A stretch of DNA of 64,000 nt from Sorghum bicolor (taxonomy: Eukaryota > Streptophyta > Magnoliopsida > Poales > Poaceae), in the NCBI RefSeq assembly GCF_000003195.3, contig NC_012879.2:39638565-39702564 (forward strand). Direction: 5' to 3'. Made by a program: the position numbers and the translations under genes. The notes under the pieces are model-generated. The model searched no databases and was not told where the DNA came from. It saw nothing but the letters and a program-made list of their open reading frames with translations. Positions 54,625 through 64,000 of this stretch are shown here, piece by piece; the first letter of the stretch is position 1; each line of letters starts with the position of its first letter.

Positions 54625-56575
54625 AACTATCCTGAGGAGACCGTAGCACCGAGTCAGGTGTAGAGAGAGAAGATAACTATACATGAAGAAGAGGCGCCGC
54701 TGGAAGCACCGACTCCGCCACCCAACGAATCCCAGGACGACTGAGAAAACGAAGAGTCCCGTTCGGAGGACTTAAAAACACCGAACGCCTTGCCAAGAGG
54801 TAAACTTGGTAGTTATCATTTCCCTTTCAATTATTTAAAATAGTTTGCTTAGTTAATCATGTTCATACTGTCCTAAAAAGAAAATAAAAATGTGAAAAAC
54901 AGTAAGCTCCATGTGAGTAGATGAGTAACATAAAACCCATAAGTACATTCACTGTGGTGGCATAAAAATAAAATAAATATTTCTTTTTCTACTTTATAAA
55001 ATATAGGGAGTAATATTTATTGAGGATGCTCAACATGATAAAGGCTAGATACTTATGCTAACACTTAATCAGTTTCACAAAGCTTTGTTGTCTATCTGAG
55101 CTCCACAGAATTCAAGAATCAAGAAGACTAGCAGACTGAGGACATTCTAATCGCTGTCAAGATACTGCCGGCTTTCAAATACACCTCTGCCACCTGCTAG
55201 CTACATCAAGAGAAATTACGTCAAAATTCAGCTTGGGGGAAAGCACCCCCATTTATCCCGATAAGTATTTCTTTCTATCTATCTTTATACCAAATAAAGA
55301 TTATATGCTTATATATATATATATATGTCTTTTGCTTAGTTTGTTTAATAAATAAATAAAGCGGCTATGCTAATTTGAATCTTAATAATAAAACGCTAGC
55401 ATGGATATGATGAATAGTTCCTCTACCTAATTTTCAAATCTTAAGTTCTCTCTCAAGTTTAGACATAACTGTTATAATTTAAAGCTTGCTCTAAACCTAA
55501 ACTTGTGGGAAGAAAACTTGATCTGAAGTCTAAGTTGTTAACGGATATGATATGGAAAGGTTGAGCTGCTGTTTATCTGTTCCTAGAGATGCTAGAATTC
55601 TGGAGAATTTTATCTTTGAAAATCTTTAAAATGTTGTATGATGAGTTCCTGTATGATGAGAGTTTAAATTCCTACCACAGCCATATATACATGCTTGCTA
55701 GACTTTGAGCTACACATTTACTTTTTATTGCTTATTAGCATTGAGTGTGGTCAAGCTGTGTAGACCCTTAGGAGCTTGTCATGTGGTTAAAATCAAGATT
55801 CACTTGCACGTTCACTCACACATGCTGCTTCTACTCCGGAAGTACCATCCACATATATCCACCCATTTCCATCTCCACAACCACTCAAAAATATTCTACT
55901 CCAAATCTGGGAGAGAATAACCAAAAATATTTTTGTTTTCCCCTGTGAAATTAATGCTCAAGTTATCTTGTTACTACCACTTGCTATACTATCTCAAGAG
56001 ATGAGTGCTCTAAAAAAAGAGAAGAAAATAAAAGTATATTATGAAATAAAAAGGGGCAAGTGCCCGGAACCTCGAAAGAAAAGAAAAAGTGAGACGAGAG
56101 GTAAAAATGGACAAGTGTCCGACAGTAGAATTAGGGGTACAAGATACCCACCTGAGAGAAAAGAAAATATATAGAGCATCTCATTCTCCTCACAAAGTTT
56201 CAAAAAGCAAGAAAGGTATGTATCCCCTCAAAAGAGCAAAAGTAGAATTAGATTTTCACCATTATTATCACCATCATCATCATACACCATTCATTCGCCA
56301 CACATGCACATCTTGATTGAACTTATTGACTTGTTTCTCTGGATCCATGGTTTGACTATACAATAAATGTCTTGTAAGTATGTATACTTTATCTCCCACC
56401 TATGAGCTCCAGATATCAAAACCCTTATTAGAGTAGGATGAGAGAGAAGGCAATGTCACTATGCTTTATACCACAAATACTATATAATTTTGAGAGAAGG
56501 CATATACCATCACTGCCTTGGTAAGGATCCAGAAATACCACAAAAGAGAGATTTTAGAGAGTCATACAAGGAATC
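54625..56575 (+). other. 3' non-coding region of El-8
   Basis: The first ~150 bases look like the decayed end of the polyprotein frame with stops. From ~54780 onward it matches El-6 30985-32900 inverted. It contains an internal polypurine-like AGCTTGGGGGA (55230-55240), an AT microsatellite near 55309-55327 and the palindrome block at 56054-56149. Confidence 0.7.
56054..56149. repeat. Triple palindrome block (El-8 copy)
   Basis: GGGCA-ag-TGCCC (56054-56065), GGACA-ag-TGTCC (56109-56120) and GGGTA-caaga-TACCC (56135-56149), in the same order as El-6 when read in element sense. Confidence 0.85.
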
Positions 56576-57263
56576 TGTTGATGCAAAACTGATCTGCAAA
56601 CACAAAGGGCTAATACCCGATTCAAACGTTAAGGCGTGCCAGCCGATTTAACCTTACTATCGGCAAAGGTGGTAACTCGAATACTTTAGTCCTGACAACA
56701 GCGATGCGCCCGGATGTCACGGCTAAGAGGTATTCACGCGGAACTTGAGAACACGCCGAGCTTAAGTCGACGAATTCCTAAGAACTCGTAGTAAAAAGGA
56801 AAAGTATGACGAAGTCGTCGAAAAGTAAATGCTGGAATATGAGTAAAAACGTGTGTTTGATTGATTGATAGATGTTCTGATTACAAGGTTCTAGGGCTTA
56901 TATTTATACCCTGCTCAAAGAGCTACAACCAGACACGATTAGAATTCGAATTCCAAACTACACGGAACCCGTATACAAAACGATGCGAATAACTAAGGAA
57001 ATAATAAAACCATCCTTCGTGACAAACAGAAACTCCTCCACATGACAACTGGCAGCTTCCGGACTCCTCCTTCGCGTCATCGGCAATCCCCTTGCCATAG
57101 TCATCGGCAGACCTTTTTACTTGGTCATCGGCACCATATTACTGCCTGAGGACTTAGTCACATTCAACCTTTCCCTCATCGGCAACCATCCTTATCAGCA
57201 ACCCGCATCGTACTGCCACCCTATCCTGCCATCCTGGACACGTGCCCAAAAATGGTGTCAACA
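56576..57263 (-). repeat. 3' LTR of El-9 (688 bp)
   Basis: Related to the El-3 LTR throughout but ~100 bases shorter. Carries CATCGGCA at three places near 57078-57133 and another near 57177. Confidence 0.9.
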
Positions 57264-57277
57264 CATGCCCCCCAGTT
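57264..57277 (-). other. Polypurine tract of El-9
   Basis: The minus strand reads AACTGGGGGGCATG next to the LTR, nearly identical to El-3. Confidence 0.75.
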
Positions 57278-57745
57278 TCGGAGTATAAAACTATTAATGC
57301 TCCGAAATTCTCTGCAGTAATGATGTCTTCTCCGCAATTAATGCTCCTAATCTGGTAACCGACAACCTCAATCTGGACAACTCTGATCCTAATCCTCCGC
57401 AGATCCCTCGAAATCCCCAACTTCCTAAACGGGCATCTCTCTTAGTCGTACATCGGCAACAATACCGTTACAAAGATCTACCGATGCTCTGCCCAGGAGA
57501 TTCGCAAAAACGGTTACCTCCCCTCTATCCGCCCATCGGCAGGACGACCGTTATAGAATACCACCGATGGACCGACCAGGAGATCGCGCACAGTAAAATA
57601 TCTTTAGATAATGACCGCTTCCTGTCAAATCACCTGCACAATCCCTGGATTATCGTGCGAACAGTTACCATATCCACTTGAGTACCCTCGGGCTTCTCGG
57701 ATGCGGCAAAGAAATAAGTCAGATTTGCCCTTGTCCATCTTGTCC

Positions 57746-57754
57746 TATAAATAG
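57746..57754 (+). promoter_or_regulatory. TATA box of the El-9 antisense gene
   Basis: TATAAATAG on the plus strand, ~157 bases upstream of the ATG at 57903, followed by a pyrimidine-rich leader with a ggcggcgcc patch. Conserved in position and context in El-3 (19854). Confidence 0.65.
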
Positions 57755-57902
57755 TTCCTTCTTGGGTACTCCTCCCCCATTACATCATTCTGCCATCCAA
57801 CTTCACTTTTCCAGCGGCGGCGCCATTCTCAATCCTCAAGATCTCCGACAAGCATTCTTCTTCATCAACTCCGGCGCCCTCCAGCGTCCTCTTCACGACA
57901 AG

Positions 57903-60900
57903 ATGGCCGTTGGCTTCGTCGTCCCTGAGGTCAGACTTCCATCTCATCTGCTGTACCTTTTTCTTGCATTCCTGTTCATCTGCGATTCATCTTACCGAAT
58001 ATTTTCCTTTTCCTTTTTCTTTGTATCTTTATTCCCCAAAACACTAGGAGTTATCCAACAAAATTGTCATCCCTACCGATCAACCACATCTTCAATGCCT
58101 CGGCCCTCTAGGGGATCCAGATCCAACCGACCTTATCAATGCAGAAACCAACAGGATTCCCTTTAGAGCTGAAAACTTTGCTTTAGATCTATGGAAGGAC
58201 ACCTTTCGCTCTTGGCCCAGCCCCACTGTAGGATGGAAAGACTGGTTCTTGAGGGTCAGCAACTCTTATGAAGTTCAATGGGGTGAGAGGAAATTAGCTC
58301 AATGCATTAGGCTGTCCATTGCCGATATGCACAGGAACGAGTCATTGCTGATAGCTGCATCTTACTTTTGGTCAGACACTCTCAACGCTTTTGTTTTTGG
58401 CCACGGCCCTGCTTCTCCTACCCTTGCCGATGTAGCCATGCTTACTGGGTTAGATATATCTTCTGCCGATAGCACCCACTTTTTTGATACCGCCCCCAGT
58501 GCCAAAGTGGAGACTCGTGCTATCGGCGGTTGGTCAGGGTACATCCAGAAGTACCGCGGGAGAGGGCCTGTCACCATAAAGGAGCAAACCACCTTTCTGA
58601 ACATGTGGCTAGACAAGTTTGTATTCTGTGGTCGATAGGCAGGACCGACTTCTGTCTATCTATCGGCAGCAGAAAGACTGGCTAGCGGTGGTCAATTTCC
58701 TCTTGGCCGTTATTTGCTCGGCGCTGTTTATCACCTTCTTCATCAGGTAGTCCAGAAACTCCTGCTCGGCCAACCCATCGGCAACTTGGGAGGTCCTTGG
58801 TGGTTTATTAATATATGGCTCAATCTGCACCTGCACAAACGCCTTGATCTCAACTTGTTCTCATAGCACTTCCCAAGAGATATAGCCGAGAACCATGTGT
58901 TGGGTGAAGAGGAATTGGCAACACGTGCCCCCCTGAACTTTGGCGAAGCTGTTATAGTTTTACCCGGTTCAGGGAACACTCCGGATCAGATCGGCCGATT
59001 CTTCGAGACGCTGTATGAGGGTCTGGCCAGAGATGAACGACCATGGCTGGCTTATGACGACCCAGATAGCATGCTCCCTCTGACCTTCAATCCGTTTGAT
59101 GAAGCTCTTGATAGGGACAATGAGGTGATGATGGCAATCGTGACTCCCAGAGCCATACCAGTGAATTTCTTCGGCAACACGAAAACCTCTCCCCAAACCT
59201 ATGAATTTTATAATCCATCGGCATTAGCTCGCCAGCTAGCTTTCGGCCAATTGCCGATCGCACTTCCTTATGCCGATGTAATAAAGCCCAGAGAACCCAT
59301 CGCCAACCTCCTCGAGTGGACTCGAGTAGCCCAGCTACCACCAAATGCCGATACGGATGTAGATCTGTCAGAATGGGTTCCAGCCGCCTTTATCACCCAG
59401 GCATACAAGCTATGGTGGACAGAATGGAAAGAGAATCTGTTCTGCAGATCAGCCCTCTCATACCGCGGCATGATCGACCCCGAATATGAAGTCCCTGATG
59501 ACACTGTAAGTATTTTGAACCGATGTCTCATTTTCCAATATCACTCCCATCGGTAACTTACCCCTGTATTCCTTTTGCAGATTGACAACACCCCCCCAGC
59601 AGTTAGCAGGAGTGGCAAGCCGATCGACTTATTCCCATCAGGCCCGATCTCCTCAATCGGCCATAATGCTCCCACTCTGGCTTCCATCGTGCACCGGGGT
59701 GCGCGTCTCAAGAAAGTTACCACCAGGAAAACTCCACCGGTAACTGCTTCCACTCTGGCGCAAGCTTTCAAGGCAATCTGTTAAAACCTTTTTTCATTTA
59801 CGCTGACTATCTTTGTATCGGCTATCTGTGCTCATAAACTCCTTTTTGTTGTCGCAGCAAACTGGTGCATCGGCGAAAGTCAAACGCCAAGACGCCGATG
59901 CCCCCCAGTCTAGCCAGCCAAAGAGGAAGGGCATCCACGGTGCTAAGGCTGGAACAAAGCGCCAGAAAGTGGCAACTCCTCCTCCTCCTCCGGTGTTTTC
60001 GATCCCGGTGGAATCTTCCCCTTCTTCTCCAGACGTCCAGGCACAACAAGTACTATCTCCACAACCAACACAGGAAGCACCACAGATGGAAGAACCCCAA
60101 CAGGAAGAACCTCAAACGGCAGGTATATCAGCTGATGTAGGTGAACAAACAACTGGCCCGGCAGGTACAGTTACATCATCGGCGATTTCCTCAATTCAAA
60201 CAACTGTTGTTTCTCCTCCGGGTAACATATCTCAACAATACTCCTACCGATAAACTTATTCTCATTTATTCTTATAATCCTTCCTGTCTTCTTTCAGGCG
60301 ATATCGTTCTATCGGCAACATTTGCCGATCAACCTGCAGCTCCATCGGCCTCTCTGAGTCAAAGGCAAGAAATCGCCTTGAAGCAAGTAAGTCATCCACT
60401 TTTCCATCAGTATCGTCTGCCGAAGTTTTGACCATAAAATTGACCTATTTCATTTTTATTTCCAGGAACAAGATTCTCCCAACAGCTTGTTCTCCTTCGC
60501 TATTGATATCTTCGAAGAAGAAGGCGAGGAAGCAAGCTCTTCTCGGGTAGTTGGAATCGTATCGGCAGAAACCAGAGCTAAGCTGGAGGAGCTATCGGCC
60601 ATACTTCATCAAGACACAACTCAACTGGTCAACGATTCTGACCCAGCCAAGGCCCTGTTCAAGACTCTTAGAGGCCAAATTCCTGCCGATGCTGAAGAAA
60701 CACTCTTCCATGCTGCACATCTAGAAAGCCGCCAGCTACAGTACCAGAGAGCTACTCGACGCCTTGCCGATAGAGCTGCTCAAATCCAGCTTTCTGAGGA
60801 GATGATGAAAGAAAAACTCTTAGCCGATGAGAAACATAAGAACATCGGCACCTTAAAGTCCTCAGGTGATGCACTGAAGCAGAAAGTGTCTGATCTATCG

Positions 60901-61161
60901 GCAAAAAGAGAAGCTCTGCTGGCTGAACTCAAGCAAGTAGAAGACGCTTTGTCCCAAGCCCAGCAAGAAGAGAGTCAACTGCCGGAGACCATCAAGCATC
61001 TTGAACAGGAACGAAACGTCCATGGTCGCAAAGCGCTGCAACTGAAGAGGAAGCTGAAGCCGATCGAAGGTTCTGCCGATGATGATATCAAAGAGATAGA
61101 GACAGCCAACCAGATTCGGCTGCGCGCCATATCCGCAATCCAAGCGTTGCTGAGTATCTGA
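57903..61161 (+). pseudogene. El-9 antisense gene: six exons, plant-mobile-domain-like protein with coiled coil
   Basis: Proposed exons: 57903-57929, 58048-59505, 59581-59772, 59858-60221, 60298-60386 and 60466-61161, joined in phase for 941 codons. Introns are 75-118 bases, with GT-AG ends except a GC donor at 59773. Exon 2 holds the plant mobile domain: L-A-D-V-A-M-L-T-G-L near residue 134, a G-G-W-S region, F-L-N-M-W-L-D-K-F-V-F near 190, W-W-F-I-N near 260 and Y-E-F-Y-N-P-S-A-L-A near 400. Exon 4 has basic clusters (K-R-K-G, K-R-Q-K-V) like a nuclear signal. Exon 6 is a ~200-residue coiled coil. Two TAG codons (58636-58638 and 58864-58866) break exon 2. It converges with the sense frame, stops 146 bases apart. 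Antisense extra ORFs are known in Tat elements; the role is unknown. Confidence 0.8.
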
Positions 61162-61306
61162 GGCTTTCATCGGCGACACACCTTTGTTTCTCCGCTTTTA
61201 GCTTTTAGTCTAGCCGATAAGACTGTTATCGGCATCTTTTGAAACATTAAGTCTGCCCTCGAACATTTAAATCCAGCCGATAGGAGTGTTATCGGCACTT
61301 AAACTT

Positions 61307-64000
61307 TTATGCGTCGATCCATATGCTGGGGTAGTACTTCTTCAAATATTTGCCATTTAATGCTCTGGGAAATTCAACTCCTTCGAGAGTTTCTAGAATA
61401 TAGGCATTACCAGGAGCTGAGGGTCTTATCCGATAAGGACCTTCCCAATTAGGAGACTACTTCCCAAACTTTGAACTTTTAGTCCCGACTGGCAAAATCA
61501 ACTTCCATACCAAATCCCCATCGGCAAACTCCTTAGCCTTCACTTTTTTATCATACCATCTAGCAACTCTCTTCTTATTTAACTCCTCCTGCCTTTCTCG
61601 TTGCAACCTCCTTTTCTGTGTCTTGGTTAATCCTTGAGGGCACCATGGAGGAAGTGGCCTTTGCCTCACTGCCAGGCGTCGGTTCTCCCTCGACTCCATA
61701 CGATGTGTGTTAGCATCTCTGCAAAATATAAACTCATCGGGAACCCGCGCATTAGCCATCTCCTCAAGCTCTTCCTGGTTCCTGGGAAAATACTGGACAC
61801 GGTCACCGAGCCGATCGCGAACGCTAAGCCTGCCCCCAAGCCGATCATGAACTGACGCCCTTCCTCTGATCGGCTCATTAAATCGCCGTTCATCATCATG
61901 ATAACGCCGATCGTTCCTATCGTACCGATCATAACCGTTGCATTCAGGGCAGTCTCTGACAGTAGGGAGCTTGATATTTTCCTCCCAACAATGGATGAAG
62001 AATGGGCAATTCCAATGATCCCTGTGCCGATTCCACTCCTGTCGGCGTCTTTCTTCTTCCCGTTGATAATCTTCCTGCTGGCGCCGATACCGATCTTCCC
62101 GTTGTTGCCATCTCTCTCGAGGCCTTCTATGAGTTATGACGATGCCAGATCGAGGAAGCCTTCCTGAGCTAGTTCCTTCCTGGACCAAGCCCTTACTTCT
62201 TGCATCGGCAGTAGTAACTTGATGCTGAGGATCTACCGATGCACTCTTCTCAGCTGTTTCCGATGTTAAGACCTTAGCCTTCCCCTTAGCGTCCAACATG
62301 TTTGTCGGGAAAGGATGTTGGTCTATCTACATCGGCTTTTGGGCTTTAGAACTGTCAAACTTGATTCTCCCTGACTCTATGGCCGATTGCAGCTGCTGTC
62401 TGAATACTTTGCACTCGTTGGTGTCATGTGAAGTTGCATTATGCCACTTGCAATATCTCATCCTCTTCAACTCTTCTGCCGACGGGATCACATGGTTAGG
62501 TGACAGTTTGATTTGACCTTCCTGAAGTAGAAAGTCAAATATCCTATCGGCCTTGGCGGTGTCAAAGGCAAACTTCTCTGGTTCTTTCTGCCCAAAAGGA
62601 CAAGACAACGGCTTCTTGTTTTTTACCCACTCTGCCAGACCGATTACTGGTTCCTCGTCGGAATCTGAGCTTGTTGCTTTGTCAACAAATGACACTTTCT
62701 TATTCCATGCCCTCTTAGGCTCGAAAGGCTTGATGTCTTGATCAGATATCCTCTGCACCAAATGACTTAAACTTTCGAACTCCTGAGATGCATACTTATC
62801 CCTGATATGTGGCAACAAACCCTGGAAAGCCAAATCGGCTAGCTGCCGATCATCCAGAACCAGGCTATAGCATTTATTCTTGACCTCTCGTATCCTCTGC
62901 ACAAACCCCTCAACCGACTCATCATTACGTTGCCTCAACTTAACCAAGTCGGTGATCTTCTTCTCATGAACCCCCGAGAAGAAGTATCTGTGGAATTGCT
63001 TCTCTAGATCGGCCCAAGTAATTACTGAGTTGGGAGGTAATGATATGAACCAAGTAAAGGCCGATCCAGACAGTGATGACGAAAATAGACGAACCCTCAA
63101 TTCGTCCCTGTTACCAGCCTCTCCACATTAAATAATGAACCTGTTGACATGCTACATGGTTGACGTGTCGTCCTGTCCGGAAAACTTTGTAAAATCTGGT
63201 ACCTTGTACCGATGTGGAAGTGGGATCAAATCATACGCTGGAGGATACGGTGTCCGATAAGAATAAGTGTTGACTTTGGGTTTTATCCCAAATTGTTCCC
63301 TCATTACTTCAGCAATCTTATCGGCCCAATAAGCATCGGCATCTTGCCGATGAGGTTGCTGCGGATCTGGTGCTTGGTGGCGAACCTCCACGTGTCTGTT
63401 TGGGACGTGACCTGTATGGAACATCGTATTGGTCACCTGTCTTCCAACCTGCGAACCACCAAACTGCTGTCCACCGATTGGCTGTCCTCCGAGTTGCTGT
63501 CCAAAATTTATTGGCTGGTTGGGAATTCCCTGACCTTGGAACCCGGGATAAACCTGCCCCTGCTGGAACCCCGTAGTCGGATAACCCTGCTGGGGCGACT
63601 GTGGAAAGGCTTGCTGTCCAAGCCATCCATTATTAGCGTTCATCGGCATAGATGCTGCCGATGATTGGTAATTTGGTACCGTCGTTGAATTGACATACCC
63701 CGACTGGGCCATAGGCCTCTGTTGCATTAGCATTGACTCTGCCGATGCGTTGGGCATCTGGAACATTGAATCTTGAGGATTTCTAGTGTGAGGCCTTGCA
63801 GTAGTAGTTGTGGTATACCGAGGACTCTGGTTCACCGGCACATTGGAAGGTGCCGATGTCATAGGAGTTTTGCCCCTCATGTCAGTTATCTGTGATGTTC
63901 CCGGCGTCAACTCTGGAGGCATACCATAACCCCACCAGTTGGGAGGAAGAGTTAATCCCGACATTGCCGATGCCAACATATCTGTTGTCAGTTTATGCTG
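61307..64000 (-). pseudogene. El-9 gag fused in frame to the integrase C-terminal tail
   Basis: One reading frame runs from beyond 64000 down to TAA at 61307. From the right: a Pro/Gln/Gly-rich N-terminal region (63979-63155), the capsid domain (63100-~62700, with A-F-T-W-F-I-S-L-P and F-E-S-L-S-H-L-V), the C-K-W-H-N-A-T-S-H-D-T-N-E-C knuckle near 62430, and an Arg-rich linker. At ~61577-61579 it passes straight into the integrase tail K-V-K-A-K-E-F-A-D-G and P-S-I-W-I-D-A. Stops: TAG 63152, TAA 63128, TAG 62327 and TAG 61457, each a single-base change relative to El-3. The join kept the frame, so a gag-tail fusion may have been made before these stops arose. Confidence 0.8.

Larger units (their letters stand above)
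50284..56575 (+). mobile_element. El-8: Athila-like element with gag and tandem protease domains (left part)
   Basis: Plus-strand order: 5' LTR (50284-51945), perfect tRNA-Asp primer site, gag-protease-protease frame (52105-54624) and 3' non-coding region. It is cut at 56576 by El-9, so its 3' LTR is outside the window. The 3' region aligns inverted with El-6 30985-32900. No RT, RNase H or integrase precedes the shared 3' region, so it is non-autonomous like El-6 and El-7. Confidence 0.85.
56576..64000 (-). mobile_element. El-9: Tat-type deletion derivative with an antisense gene (right end outside window)
   Basis: 3' LTR 56576-57263, polypurine tract, antisense six-exon gene on the plus strand, then a fused gag-integrase-tail frame on the minus strand continuing past 64000. 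Protease, RT, both RNase H and most of integrase, which El-3 still has, are missing. The LTR start TGTTGATGCAAAA and end GGTGTCAACA match El-3. It interrupts El-8 at 56575. Confidence 0.9.

Overview
This window looks like heterochromatic DNA from a large grass (Poaceae) genome. I see no host gene, tRNA, rRNA or bacterial feature. Almost every base belongs to nested LTR retrotransposons: Tat-type and Athila-type Ty3/gypsy elements, one Tekay/Del-type chromovirus with ~3.9 kb LTRs, and one SIRE-type Ty1/copia solo LTR. The plant assignment rests on tRNA-Asp and tRNA-iMet primer sites, Tat-type dual RNase H, Athila-type gag-protease and the SIRE-type LTR ends. Species cannot be read from the sequence.

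Layout (element names used below). El-1 (1-1819, minus): 5' end of an Athila-like element. El-2 (plus): an old Tat-type pol, now in three pieces at 1820-2245, 38891-39493 and 48794-~49845. El-3 (2246-38890, minus): a Tat-type element inserted in the El-2 reverse transcriptase. El-4 (2834-19254, minus): a Tekay-type chromovirus inserted in the 3' LTR of El-3. El-5 (16725-18653, plus): a SIRE-like solo LTR inside the 5' LTR of El-4. El-6 (29724-37408, minus): an Athila-like element with gag but no pol, inserted in El-3 gag. El-7 (39494-48793, minus): an Athila-like element with gag, protease and an Athila ORF-1-like gene but no RT/RH/IN, inserted in El-2. El-8 (50284-56575 and beyond, plus): an Athila-like element with gag and two protease-like domains. 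El-9 (56576-64000 and beyond, minus): a Tat-type deletion derivative inserted in El-8. The deepest nest is four levels: El-2 > El-3 > El-4 > El-5. Two insertion points are confirmed because removing the insert and one target-site copy restores the host reading frame.

The most interesting content is as follows. (1) El-9 and El-3 carry an antisense gene between pol and the 3' LTR. It has its own TATA box, six exons with short introns, a plant-mobile-domain-like region, a basic nuclear-signal-like stretch and a C-terminal coiled coil. El-9 has lost protease, RT, RNase H and most of integrase but keeps this gene. (2) El-8 encodes two tandem retropepsin-like domains after gag. (3) A pair of GGGCGGGCGCCC boxes set 21 bp apart occurs in the LTRs of El-6, El-7 and El-8, and again just upstream of an internal TATA box in El-7 that precedes its ORF-1-like gene. 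(4) A conserved set of short palindromes (GGRCAnnTGYCC type) lies in the 3' non-coding region of El-6, El-7 and El-8. (5) The octamer CATCGGCA is strongly over-represented across El-3 and El-9.

All coding regions seen are damaged by stops or frameshifts. They are annotated as broken retroelement genes, with breaks described but not repaired. Coordinates of LTR edges come from terminal inverted repeats and target-site duplications read by eye. Identities were judged by eye, not computed.
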